A DNA stretch of 64,000 nt. It comes from Bacillota bacterium (GTDB lineage Bacteria > Bacillota > Clostridia > Tissierellales > Sedimentibacteraceae). The DNA lies in assembly GCA_023386345.1 (NCBI GenBank), contig JAEWJT010000015.1, positions 372,001-436,000 of the forward strand, read 5' to 3'. The notes under the pieces are model-generated. The model ran no database searches. It was not told the DNA's origin and was given only the letters and a program-made list of their open reading frames with translations. The position numbers and the translations under genes were made by a program. Each line of letters begins with the position of its first letter. The stretch's first letter is position 1. Positions 43,476-52,494 of the stretch are shown here, one piece after another.

Positions 43476-45719
43476 CTACATTATCTCTTTATTAAAGTGA
43501 CCTCTTGTGTCTGTATCTTGATTAAAGGCAACTTTATCTACTCTGCCATCTAATTTGCTTAAAGCATTATTAATGGTTTTCACAACCTGCTCACTTGATT
43601 CAACTGTAAAGTTTAATCTGAATGCCTCAATTCCTTTTATGTTTTGTATCTCATCTAAAAGGTTAAGTGTCTTACCATTAAGAATAGTCGTTGTACAATC
43701 ATCATGAGAAATGATAGGAAACGTTCCTTGCTCATCTTTTAATTCATAGCTCTTAGTTTTGCAAATACCGCATTGATTCATTTTTTTCATCGGACAGTAT
43801 TTTGTAAACATCAAAGGAGCCTTGCCATATACAATCATTTCTAGTGCAGGATAGCCGTCATTTTCTTCATAATAGGCATTAATTAAATCTTCAATTTGTC
43901 TTTTATTCAATTCATAAGATAAAGTTACTCGCGCAGCACCTAATCTATATAATTCATAGCAACTAGCAGAATTAACAACATTTAGAGAATAATCCGTAAC
44001 AAAAGGATTAGTTTTTCTGTAGTGATAAATTCCGCCATATCCTCCGACTAATAGCTGCCCTTCTTTTTCCTTATAATCATTTTGATTTCTCCTAATAATG
44101 TTATCGAAATAGATTTCCGTAATTCCACAGCTTACGCAAGCATCATACTGTTCCTTAGTAGTTACAGAAGCCGTAAGGTATGGTTTTTTAGGGGCAAAGC
44201 TTATTTTTTCTTTTGCTATCAAAGCCTTGGTTCTTTTCTTATGGCTGTTAAGCTTTAAATCATATAAGCCCTGTATAATATCTCTTCTTGCTGAATTTAA
44301 CATTTTAGCTGGAACAAATGCATTGCTTTCTTCGTAGTCTACATTGTTAAGTTCAAATATAGTATCATTTAATCTTGAAAATTGCTTTATTATCTGATCT
44401 TTTGTTGTTGGATTATTGATTGCTTCACCTAGTATTTCTTCGCTCTCATATAAATAACTAAAGCCTAAGCCCTCAGCATCTATAATAAGCTTTGAATCTG
44501 GATATGCATACACTTTAATATCTAGATTAAAGCGTTTAAATTCTTTTTCTAGTGATGATTCTAATTCTTTGTAATATGAATAATTCTTAGTTATATATAC
44601 TAAATCACCCTTAGACATTTCTTCTTTGATTTTTATATAGCAGACATCATCTGCTTTGTTTATTAAATTGCCATCCTTATCGTACAATTTTACAACAGTT
44701 AAATTAACATCTTCATTGTTATGACTTATTCTAATTGTATCGTTTTGATTTAAAGTACGTGTAAGTGTTATTTCATACATGTCTTTAACATTCTTAGAAA
44801 TTTTTCCAACTTCATAACCAAAGTTATTAGGTCTTAAGACGTTTGTAATATCTTTCTTGTCTTCGTGAAACAAATATCCTTTAGTAAATGTTCTATTGAA
44901 TGTTTTTTTCAGATTGTGCTTATCTTCTTCAGTTATTTTATTATCTAGGGCCTTGCGATATTTAGATACAACATTAGCAACATATGCAGGCTCTTTCATT
45001 CGGCCTTCAATTTTTAAAGAATCTATTTCTTTTAAATCATTGATATAATCAATTGTGTTTAAATCCTTAGTAGATAGATTATAGTTTTTACTTAAAGATA
45101 TGCCTGTTGTCTTATCCATTAGTTCATATTCCTTACGGCATGAACCAACACATCTTCCACGATTTCCACTTCTATAGCCAATTAATCCAGACATTAGACA
45201 GTTTCCAGAATAAGATACACATAAAGCACCGTGAACAAATATTTCTAAAGGGATATTTGCTATTCTTCTTATCTCTTTTACTTTTTCAATCTCAACTTCA
45301 CGAGACAGCACAACTCTTTTAGCACCAAGTTCTTTAAATAATAAAGTACCGTCTAAATCGTCTATTCCCATTTGAGTTGAGCAGTGTGCTTCCATATCAA
45401 CAAAGTTTTTAACTAAATAATCAAAAGCAGCTAAGTCCTGGACGATAATTCCATCAACACCGATTTCATTTAACTCCTTCATCTGCACTTTCATCTCTTC
45501 AACTTCGTTTTCAAAAACTATGGTATTCATTGTTACATAGATTTTAACATTTCTGAGGTGCGCATACGTTACAGCCTCTTTTAATGTTTCTAAATCAAAA
45601 TTAGTTGAGTATGCTCGTGCACCAAATTTTTGCATCCCTAAGTATATTGCATCACAACCATTAGAAATTGCAGCTTTTAAAGCTTCCATATTTCCTGCTG
45701 GAGCTAATAATTCAGTCAT
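43476..45719 (-). CDS. Peptidase U32 family protein, RlhA-like (23S rRNA hydroxylation type)
   Basis: A 747-residue protein starting MTELLAPAGNMEALKAAISNGCDAIYLG. The U32 core holds the cysteine set HGALCVSYSGNCLMSG...GRCVGSCRKEY, and a long C-terminal region follows, with a further Cys group (YCPMKKMNQCGICK). Length and layout fit RlhA, the E. coli enzyme that hydroxylates 23S rRNA C2501 at the peptidyl-transferase centre, more than short collagenase-like U32 members. GGAGGGAAAA fixes the start at 45719. It is inside the Tn7-like element, upstream of the ABC-F gene, so it is probably an acquired paralogue; substrate is inferred. Confidence 0.82.
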   Translation of the reverse strand: MTELLAPAGNMEALKAAISNGCDAIYLGMQKFGARAYSTNFDLETLKEAVTYAHLRNVKIYVTMNTIVFENEVEEMKVQMKELNEIGVDGIIVQDLAAFDYLVKNFVDMEAHCSTQMGIDDLDGTLLFKELGAKRVVLSREVEIEKVKEIRRIANIPLEIFVHGALCVSYSGNCLMSGLIGYRSGNRGRCVGSCRKEYELMDKTTGISLSKNYNLSTKDLNTIDYINDLKEIDSLKIEGRMKEPAYVANVVSKYRKALDNKITEEDKHNLKKTFNRTFTKGYLFHEDKKDITNVLRPNNFGYEVGKISKNVKDMYEITLTRTLNQNDTIRISHNNEDVNLTVVKLYDKDGNLINKADDVCYIKIKEEMSKGDLVYITKNYSYYKELESSLEKEFKRFNLDIKVYAYPDSKLIIDAEGLGFSYLYESEEILGEAINNPTTKDQIIKQFSRLNDTIFELNNVDYEESNAFVPAKMLNSARRDIIQGLYDLKLNSHKKRTKALIAKEKISFAPKKPYLTASVTTKEQYDACVSCGITEIYFDNIIRRNQNDYKEKEGQLLVGGYGGIYHYRKTNPFVTDYSLNVVNSASCYELYRLGAARVTLSYELNKRQIEDLINAYYEENDGYPALEMIVYGKAPLMFTKYCPMKKMNQCGICKTKSYELKDEQGTFPIISHDDCTTTILNGKTLNLLDEIQNIKGIEAFRLNFTVESSEQVVKTINNALSKLDGRVDKVAFNQDTDTRGHFNKEIM

Positions 45720-46336
45720 TTTTCCCTCCATACTACCGCTATTGCGCGCTATGCGCTTTTAAACGGTTATAAATTTTTTTATTATTAATAGCTTTTTTCG
45801 TAGTCAAAAGTATAACTACTTTGCTTTCATCATATAATTTTATCATGAAATTATAACAATATTTTATTTATTTCTCTCCATATTTTCTGGCTTTTTTACC
45901 AAATTGATTTTTTTATATCTTCAAAATTAATTTTCAATTTTAGTACCTCTCGATTTTTAGATTGTATCAATTTTGTTGACCATTGCGTTTATTTAAAAGT
46001 AATTTTTTAATTAATTCTAATCTAAGTTAAATATAAAATCAACATTAAATTTGCTATTCAACATGCTTTACAAATAGGTTATGAAGTAAAGTCCTTATTT
46101 CGTGATAATTAAAATTATAATAAACCAACAGGTATATCTTTAATTCCAGCCAAGTAAAAAACAAGTGCAGTGTTTGGCCAAAATTTAAATTAAAGTTAAT
46201 ATCAATTTATTTACATAAATCGCTTAGTACTATATTTTTTTATAATGAGTAAGTATTGAACGTTTTAATTCACTTGAAATAATATAAAATTCTTTCGAAA
46301 TAATAAATTCATCTAATGGTAATGTAATTTTATTTA
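45720..46336. other. Gene-poor remnant DNA inside the Tn7-like element
   Basis: 617 bases with no intact gene. It holds the upstream region of the U32 gene and short decayed frames (for example a minus-strand stretch FWPNTALVFYLAG around 46110-46190) that I cannot assign. Position between tnsA and cargo suggests deleted tnsBC. Confidence 0.55.
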
Positions 46337-46897
46337 CTATTCTTTTAATGTTTTTGCTTTTTCTCTTGAATAACTATTTTCAGTAATAATTTTAAACTTT
46401 ACATTTCTTCTATTCCAACATGCTTCTTCAATAGATATCTTCTGCATTGTTCTAATATTCAATAAATCATTTTCCATATTAATGCAATATGCTATGAAAT
46501 ACTCTACACCATTTTCTAATTTAGTAACTAAAATCAGTAGTCATAACATGTACTTTATCTTCTTCATCTATCTTCAACTTTAAAGGTTTTGGATATTTAA
46601 CTCCTAAAATATTAGCTATTTCCTTAGTTTTGCTTATTGGAAGCAATGAGTATTGCTCACGGATATCTACAATTGAATCATCCCATAGTAATGTATATAA
46701 AAAATCTGTTTCAAGATCTGAAAATGTGTGATGTACTCTATTACATTTATACTCTTAACTCTGCTACTTCGTCCTTTCGATAAAAAATCTCCAGTTTTCA
46801 ACCAAGATTGATACTCTCTACCATTGCCTTTACCTCGACCACTCAATAACATCTTCTCAATTTTTGTTTCAGTTAAATTTAGTTTTTTTATACCCAC
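46337..46897 (-). pseudogene. tnsA: tnsA-type transposon endonuclease, two frameshifts
   Basis: Starting at GTG 46897 (GAGGTATTTTTT upstream) the frame gives IEKMLLSGRGKGNGREYQSWLKTGDFLSKGRSSRVKS, then shifts. In the next frame comes RVHHTFSDLETDFLYTLLWDD, SIVDIREQYSLLPISKTKEIANILG and VMTTDF, the central TnsA nuclease motifs; after a second shift it continues EEACWNRRNVKFKIITEN and ends TAG at 46337. In Tn7, TnsA cuts the 5' ends during excision. The frameshifts and the absence of tnsB make the element immobile on its own. Confidence 0.85.
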
Positions 46898-46902
46898 AAA
46901 AA

Positions 46903-46942
46903 ATACCTCACTTTAATTACATATTATATCCAAGCGAGGTAT
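46903..46942 (-). promoter_or_regulatory. Inverted repeat around the tnsA promoter and ribosome binding site
   Basis: ATACCTCACTT (46903-46913) and AAGCGAGGTAT (46932-46942) are inverted copies with one mismatch, flanking a TATAAT-like box; the 3' arm contains the GAGGT of tnsA. May be an autoregulatory operator or translation-blocking hairpin. Confidence 0.4.
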
Positions 46943-46958
46943 GTGTCAATCCAATACA

Positions 46959-46988
46959 ATTTGTCACATTATTTATTTTCCATCAACA
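46959..46988 (-). repeat. Right end of Tn7-like element
   Basis: Reading inward from 46988: TGTTGATGGAAAATAAATAA then TGTGACAAA, matching the left end in inverted orientation. Confidence 0.75.
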
Positions 46989-46993
46989 TTTTT
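46989..46993. repeat. 5-bp target-site duplication, right copy
   Basis: TTTTT, overlapping the first two bases of the stop codon (46992-46994) of the adjacent methyltransferase gene. Confidence 0.55.
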
Positions 46994-48356
46994 ATAGACT
47001 CAATTTCAAAACTGTTTCTACATTTGGTGTCATCGGAAACATATCTATACATTTCACTTTTTCTAGTCTATATCCCTCTTTTAAAAACTCTGGCAGGTCT
47101 TTTGTTAGAGATGTTGGCTTGCAAGATATATAAATGAAAGTTTTTGGCTTGTAGTTTATTATTTTCTTTAATGCCTTTGGATGTATGCCTTCTCTTGGTG
47201 GATCTAGGATTATTATATCTGGACTATTAGCTCCATCTATTGTCGTTAACTCATCCACTTTTTCTAGCACATCTCCTGCTATGAAGCTGCAATTTTGTAT
47301 CTTGTTTATTTTTACATTTTCATTTGCTTTTACTACTGCTTCTTCTACTATTTCAATACCTATTACTTTTTTGGCATTTACTGAGACTATTTGTCCTATT
47401 GTACCCGTACCTGAGTATAGGTCATATATTACCTTATCCTTTGTTTCGCCTATAAAATCCCTTACTACACCATATAGACTTTCTGCTCCTAATGAGTTTG
47501 TTTGAAAGAAGGAAAATGCTGATACGTTAAATTTTAAGCCTAATATTTCTTCTTCTATTTTGTCCTCACCATATAGGATTTTAAATTGCTCTGCTTTTGC
47601 TACATCAGCTATCGAATCAGTTATCGAATGAGCTATGCACTTTATTGTTCCACTTAGCTTTAATGAGTTTAATATATTAACAAATTCTGCTTCATTAAGG
47701 GCTTCTTGCGAGGATGTAAACAGATTTATCAATATATCCTCTGATTTTGCACACTTTCTCACTACTAAATATCTTAGGAAACCCTGTTTTGACATTTTGT
47801 GATAAAAGCTTGTATTATTGCCTAGGAAATATTGCAAAACCTGTGTTAATATTATCCTAAAATCTTCATCAACTATTTGACAATCGTCTACAGTAAGTAT
47901 TTCATAAAATCTGTTTTTTTGATGAAGTCCTAATGTTAGTGGTCCACCTTTTATAGCATCGCCAAATGAAAATTCCATTTTGTTGCGATATTCTAACTTT
48001 TTAGGGCTTTCTACTATAGATAGCATTTCGTAATCATTGCATATTTCATCTATTATATTCTTTACTTGTCTTTGCTTTAATTCTAGTTGCTTTTCATATG
48101 GAATTGTTTGATAAATACAGCCTCCGCAAATGCCAAAATGCTTGCAATACGGAGCTTGCTCATAGTCTGCTTTTTTTACTACCTCTATCAATTTTGCTTC
48201 TATTTCATTCTTTTTTATTTTTGATATTCTTGCTTGTACTGTCTGAGCTAAAAGTGCATTTTTAACTGTAACTGTCTTCCCCTCATAGCTTGTTATGGCC
48301 TTGTTTGGAAACAATACATCTTCTATTTTTATTTCAATTATATCGCCTTTTTTCAT
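46992..48356 (-). CDS. rlmCD: 23S rRNA (uracil-5-)-methyltransferase, RumA/RlmCD type
   Basis: A 454-residue SAM-dependent m5U methyltransferase. N-terminal TRAM-like domain, [4Fe-4S] cysteines (CKHFGICGGCIYQ), SAM motif YDLYSGTGTIGQ, catalytic block ILDPPREGIHPKAL and YISCKPTSLTKDL. In Gram-positives one enzyme often modifies both U747 and U1939. The Tn7-like element has inserted right at its stop codon, leaving the coding sequence whole; its likely terminator now lies beyond the element at 41184-41240. Confidence 0.93.
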   Translation of the reverse strand: MKKGDIIEIKIEDVLFPNKAITSYEGKTVTVKNALLAQTVQARISKIKKNEIEAKLIEVVKKADYEQAPYCKHFGICGGCIYQTIPYEKQLELKQRQVKNIIDEICNDYEMLSIVESPKKLEYRNKMEFSFGDAIKGGPLTLGLHQKNRFYEILTVDDCQIVDEDFRIILTQVLQYFLGNNTSFYHKMSKQGFLRYLVVRKCAKSEDILINLFTSSQEALNEAEFVNILNSLKLSGTIKCIAHSITDSIADVAKAEQFKILYGEDKIEEEILGLKFNVSAFSFFQTNSLGAESLYGVVRDFIGETKDKVIYDLYSGTGTIGQIVSVNAKKVIGIEIVEEAVVKANENVKINKIQNCSFIAGDVLEKVDELTTIDGANSPDIIILDPPREGIHPKALKKIINYKPKTFIYISCKPTSLTKDLPEFLKEGYRLEKVKCIDMFPMTPNVETVLKLSL

Positions 48357-48383
48357 AATATACCCATGCTCTTATTATACAAT

Positions 48384-48406
48384 AAAGCACAAAAGATTTG
48401 TGCTTT
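48384..48406. other. Hairpin between flavodoxin-type and rRNA methyltransferase genes
   Basis: AAAGCACAAA and TTTGTGCTTT, 10 bp with a 3-base loop. Lacks a T-run on the minus strand, so termination is uncertain. Confidence 0.5.
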
Positions 48407-48464
48407 GCTCAGCATCTGCTTTCTCTTTATTTTTTATTTCTTTATAACTTTTTCTCTTGGTATT

Positions 48465-49043
48465 TTACAAATTAATTAATATATCACAAACCTTATCAAT
48501 TGCGTTTTTTATTCTTGTACTTGGTCTTTTATCTGCATTATCGCCTACATAGTGAACTAAGCCATAAGCCGGAAAGCTTTCTCCTAATACCAAATTGCTT
48601 GGTACTGGTATGTTTGACATTCCCATATGCTGTCCAAAAATATTTATCGCATTTAAACACATATCTCCTCCACCCTCTGTTGTTCCTGCACAGGCGAAAG
48701 AAAATAATTTTTTTCCATAAAAATTTGCGTCAACCCAATAATCTACGAATTCATCCATAAATACCTTCATCTGTGCTGAAACATTTCCAAAATATGTTGG
48801 AGAACCTAGGATTATTATATCACTGTCCAATAATTCTTTAAAATTATATACTTCAACTGACATAATTTCATCTTTATATTCCTTTGCTATTTCAAGAATA
48901 TTTGATAATCTTTCAAAATTGTCATCCTTTACTCTAAATAAATTTACTTTCATATTTTTGTTTTTCAAATTTTCATAGAATTCTTTTGCTATTAAATAAT
49001 TATTTCCACAAACGCTGTGAAATACTATTGATATTTTTTTCAT
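48465..49043 (-). CDS. Flavodoxin/WrbA-like NAD(P)H-dependent FMN protein
   Basis: A 192-residue flavodoxin-fold protein: MKKISIVFHSVCGNNYLIAKEF is the FMN phosphate loop, IIILGSPTYFGNVSAQMKVFMDEF and CAGTTEGGGDMCLNAINIFGQHMGM are the isoalloxazine-binding and dimer loops seen in WrbA-type oxidoreductases. Probably reduces quinones or other small acceptors. Monocistronic by layout. Confidence 0.85.
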   Translation of the reverse strand: MKKISIVFHSVCGNNYLIAKEFYENLKNKNMKVNLFRVKDDNFERLSNILEIAKEYKDEIMSVEVYNFKELLDSDIIILGSPTYFGNVSAQMKVFMDEFVDYWVDANFYGKKLFSFACAGTTEGGGDMCLNAINIFGQHMGMSNIPVPSNLVLGESFPAYGLVHYVGDNADKRPSTRIKNAIDKVCDILINL

Positions 49044-49107
49044 ATTTTCTCCTCAAAGATAGAAGGAAGCTTCAATAAACGAAACATCCCCCTATACCCA
49101 TTATCTA

Positions 49108-50811
49108 TTATTTTAATTTAGAAATCAAATAATTTTCTACTTCTTCTTCATCACTAAGCTTTAAGACCTCAGACAAAAGCTCCTCACACTCTTTCTTAGA
49201 ATATGCTCTTATTACCTGTCTTGCCTTTAATATCGAGGATGGACTCATGCTAAATTCATCTAGTCCCATACCTATGAGCAATGGTATCAGGTATTTCTCC
49301 CCTGCCATCTCTCCGCACATAGTAGCATTAATATTTGCAGCATGAGCATTGTCTATAATATTTTTTATTAGTCTTATAATTGCTGGATGATAATGATTAT
49401 ATAAGTGGTTTATTTTAGAGTTTGTTCTATCTACTGCAAGTGTATATTGAATTAAATCATTTGTTCCAATGCTAAAGAAGTCTATCTCCTTAGCTAATAC
49501 ATCAGATATTATCGCAGCTGATGGAGTTTCAATCATAATTCCCAATTCTATACGAGAGTCAATTTCTACACCCTCATCTAGTAATTCCTGCCTTGTTTCA
49601 AAATACAGTTTTTTTGCAGCCTTTATCTCACTTAAGCATGAAATCATAGGAAACATTATTTTTATTTTCCCAAATGCACTCGCTCTTAATATAGCTCTTA
49701 GCTGTACCTTAAATATATCAGTATTATCCAAGCAAATTCGTATAGCTCTATACCCTAAACACGGATTCATTTCTGCTGGTATTTTTAAATATGGTATTTC
49801 CTTGTCTCCACCAACATCAAGTGTTCTTATTACAACAGTCTTTCCATTCATTTTTATAGCAATTTCTTTATATGCTTCAAACTGCTCATCTTCTGTTGGC
49901 AATTTCGTTCTGCTCATATAGAGAAACTCACTTCTAAATAATCCTATAGACTCAGCATCATTTTTTATAGCATAATGTATATCACTTGGCACACCTATAT
50001 TAGCACCAATTATTGCTTTATAGCCGTCTAGGGTGATTGTTTCTAAGCCTATCTGCTCTATTAATTTTTTTCTTACATCATCTTCTTTTTGTTTCTTTAA
50101 ATCATAATACGCTTTAGCTTTAGCTGATGGGTTAATACATATTTCTCCTGTCGAACCATCGCATATTATTTCATCACCGGACTCAACCATTTCAAAAATT
50201 CCTTCTGCTCCAACGACAGTAGGCATTTCCATTGTTCTTGCTATTATAGCCACATGGGATGTCCGTCCACCTGTTTCAATTATTATAGCCGAAATTTTGT
50301 CCTTATTAATCTGTGCAGCATCAGAGGGAGAGATATCATAGGCTACTAAAACCGTCCCATCTTCTACATCTGATAATTTTATAGCTCCGTCACCTAAAAT
50401 TATTTTCGTCAATCTGCACAATACATCCTTTAAGTCATAAACTCTCTCTTTTAAAGACTCATTTTCTACGTAGTCGAATAACTTGATATATTTATTAAAT
50501 ACTTCATTAAGTGCAAATTCGCAATTTAATTTTTCTGTTTTTATCTTATTTATAACCTCAGCAAACACATCATCATCTTCAAGCATCATTTCTTGTGCTT
50601 TAAAAATTTCAGCTTCTTTCTCACCTACATTTTCTAAGGTTAAGCGATATATACTTTTTATTTGCTCTTTACACTCTATGATAGCATCGTTTAATTTGTT
50701 TATTTCTATCACAGTATCGCTTATTTCTTTTTTTACTACTTCAATTTTGCTGCAGTCTAATTTATAGACCTTTCCTATCCCTATACCCTGAGATACTCCT
50801 AAGCCTTTCAT
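49108..50811 (-). CDS. ptsI: PTS enzyme I (phosphoenolpyruvate-protein phosphotransferase)
   Basis: A 567-residue enzyme that takes phosphate from PEP and passes it to HPr. The phospho-His lies in GGRTSHVAIIARTMEMP; the PEP site shows MYMSRTKLPTEDEQ, IRTLDVGGDKEIPYL, LGYRAIR, FFSIGTNDLIQYTLAVDR and catalytic Cys in MCGEMAG. Length is normal. ptsH is not adjacent. Start follows CGGAGTTAAG. Confidence 0.95.
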   Translation of the reverse strand: MKGLGVSQGIGIGKVYKLDCSKIEVVKKEISDTVIEINKLNDAIIECKEQIKSIYRLTLENVGEKEAEIFKAQEMMLEDDDVFAEVINKIKTEKLNCEFALNEVFNKYIKLFDYVENESLKERVYDLKDVLCRLTKIILGDGAIKLSDVEDGTVLVAYDISPSDAAQINKDKISAIIIETGGRTSHVAIIARTMEMPTVVGAEGIFEMVESGDEIICDGSTGEICINPSAKAKAYYDLKKQKEDDVRKKLIEQIGLETITLDGYKAIIGANIGVPSDIHYAIKNDAESIGLFRSEFLYMSRTKLPTEDEQFEAYKEIAIKMNGKTVVIRTLDVGGDKEIPYLKIPAEMNPCLGYRAIRICLDNTDIFKVQLRAILRASAFGKIKIMFPMISCLSEIKAAKKLYFETRQELLDEGVEIDSRIELGIMIETPSAAIISDVLAKEIDFFSIGTNDLIQYTLAVDRTNSKINHLYNHYHPAIIRLIKNIIDNAHAANINATMCGEMAGEKYLIPLLIGMGLDEFSMSPSSILKARQVIRAYSKKECEELLSEVLKLSDEEEVENYLISKLK

Positions 50812-50949
50812 CTTAACTCCGTTCTAAGCTATATTTATTTAAACCTTAGTACTAATTATATTTTTTTTATTGTTATTTGTCAATACAGTACTTGAATTTA
50901 TGGGATTAGGATATCTTTTTCCCGCAAAATTTTTTTATATAAATAAAAT

Positions 50950-50982
50950 AAAAGGATATCCTATCGTTATTTTAGGATACCC
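50950..50982 (-). terminator. Terminator of the CheX-like gene
   Basis: GGGTATCCTA and TAGGATATCC pair (one wobble), followed by TTTTATTTTATT on the minus strand. Confidence 0.85.
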
Positions 50983-50996
50983 ATAATATTAATTAA

Positions 50997-51899
50997 TTAT
51001 ATTGCTGTCGGTACGTTGCCGGCAATTAAAAAATTTATTATTCCGAAGGTAAATTTAATTGGTATACAAAAGGCATTTTTCATTCTTACAATCTTCTTAT
51101 CTCTGCCAAAAACCTGTGGTGTCAAGTCAAGTTCCATTCTATCTGCATTTGACATATTTACGCAGAATATACCATTAGTTAAATTCATGAACTCACTGAA
51201 TGATGCCTTTACATATTCATCAAGCTCAGGATACTCCTCATCGCTAAATCTGGATGCAAATTTAATCAATGTGTTATTATCTGCTTCTAAAGCTGTATAT
51301 GCACTGAATTCGCCCTCAATTCTTTGACAAGTAAAGTTCTTGCACTCAAAATCTCTTATTGTGATTGATTTCATTGGAATAAAATCATCTCCAACAAATC
51401 TGACTAAGTTTTTAAATAACAATGAAATATATTCAGTGTAAAGCGCTGCGTCCTCAAACGCTTCAAATTCGTAGAAATTTTCTATAACTTCAAGCATTTT
51501 TTCACTTTGTGTCAGTGTGAAGTCTGTATCCTTAATTTTACATTCTTTTTTGTATTCCTCTATAGCATTTTCAAAACGGCTGTTTGTCATATAACCCTTA
51601 TCTACTAGTGCTTGTCCTAGTAAAATGTATCCGATATTTTGGGACTTTAAGAGTTCTGAAACCTGATCATCTGTCAAATATCCCATCTCTACAGCAATGC
51701 TTCCAAACATTTTATCAATTCTTGCTTGCAGTCTGTGAACCTTATTAACTTGATCTGCTGTCATATATCCAGCATTGATAGCAAGGACGCCCAGCTTAAG
51801 TCTAACATTTTTTTGAAATTCTAAAACCTCTATTAATTGGTTTATTGTTATATATTCTTTGTTTAATAAATAACTGCCAAAAAATTGAGTATACATCAT
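50997..51899 (-). CDS. MshEN-like repeats fused to a CheC/CheX-like domain
   Basis: A 300-residue protein. Residues 1-130 contain three helical repeats of the form LLnkeyIt..QLieVLefQk.....G.lainaGYMTadQV, resembling MshEN/GSPII_E N-terminal modules, some of which bind cyclic di-GMP. Residues 150-300 look like a CheX/CheC-type fold (FSEFMNLTNGIFCVNMSNADRMELDLTPQV, then PIKFTFGIINFLIAG). Its start overlaps the stop of the CheY-like gene (TAATG), so the two are coupled and a phosphatase-regulator pair is plausible. No flagellar or chemotaxis genes are nearby. Confidence 0.65.
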   Translation of the reverse strand: MMYTQFFGSYLLNKEYITINQLIEVLEFQKNVRLKLGVLAINAGYMTADQVNKVHRLQARIDKMFGSIAVEMGYLTDDQVSELLKSQNIGYILLGQALVDKGYMTNSRFENAIEEYKKECKIKDTDFTLTQSEKMLEVIENFYEFEAFEDAALYTEYISLLFKNLVRFVGDDFIPMKSITIRDFECKNFTCQRIEGEFSAYTALEADNNTLIKFASRFSDEEYPELDEYVKASFSEFMNLTNGIFCVNMSNADRMELDLTPQVFGRDKKIVRMKNAFCIPIKFTFGIINFLIAGNVPTAI

Positions 51900-52279
51900 T
51901 ATTCACCATCCTTTAGCAGTTTACTTACGACTTTTTTAACATCTTCTGCAAAAACGGGCTTATGTATAAAGTCAAACGCACCAGCTTCTATTGCTAATTT
52001 TAAATATTTTTGTGTAATTACTGAGGAAGCTATAACAACTTTTGCCCCTGGATCAGAATTAGTTATCTCTTTTAAAGCCTCAACTCCTGTTATTTCAGGC
52101 ATGATAATATCCATGAAAACTATATCAGGTATTAGTTCCTTATATTTACTTATCGCCTCTCTTCCATTTGAAGCATAAGATATATCTGTACATCCCATTG
52201 AATTTAGAATATCGCTAATTTGTTTTCTAACCAATATAGAGTCATCGCTAATAAGCACTTTTAAATCGTTTATAAGCAT
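51899..52279 (-). CDS. CheY-like single-domain response regulator
   Basis: A 126-residue receiver domain with no output domain: acidic DD in LISDDSILVRKQ, phospho-Asp in DIVFMDIIMPEITG, Thr/Ser switch in VVIASSV and Lys in FIHKPV. ATG 52279 with GGTGA upstream is preferred over TTG 52291. It likely signals by binding the CheX-like protein encoded next or a distant partner. Confidence 0.92.
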   Translation of the reverse strand: MLINDLKVLISDDSILVRKQISDILNSMGCTDISYASNGREAISKYKELIPDIVFMDIIMPEITGVEALKEITNSDPGAKVVIASSVITQKYLKLAIEAGAFDFIHKPVFAEDVKKVVSKLLKDGE

Positions 52280-52494
52280 CTTTTTCACCAACCATCCTTT
52301 TATTTTATAAAAAAATATATAGTATATATTTTATACTGTTTAGGTATTATTTGCAAGTATTTTTGTAATATTATGGCGAAAAATGTAAATATTTTTTGCT
52401 TGTTAATGTTTTCCAATGAAAATTTTATTATTTTAATTAAAAACATTATTATAAAAGTATATTTGCATATTAATTTGTTTTATATATGAAACAG

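Larger units (their letters stand above)
41260..46988 (-). mobile_element. Decayed Tn7-like transposon with two cargo genes
   Basis: Ends are inverted repeats of 29 bp (26 identical): 41260-41288 and 46988-46960, both of the form TGTTRATGGAAAATAA followed by an AT-rich step and TGTGACAAA. Starting with TGT and ending with ACA is the Tn7-family rule. A second copy of the end motif (AATAAATAATGTGACAAA) at 41295-41311 resembles extra TnsB sites. TTTTT flanks both ends. A frameshifted tnsA lies just inside the right end and reads inward, as in Tn7. No tnsB, tnsC or tnsD/tniQ remains. Cargo: ABC-F ATPase and U32/RlhA-like genes. Confidence 0.8.

Noticed and set aside
46070..46200. Short frames resembling transposition proteins (tnsB, tnsC or tniQ)
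   Set aside because: The stretches are too short and decayed to assign; no catalytic or Walker motif is visible.
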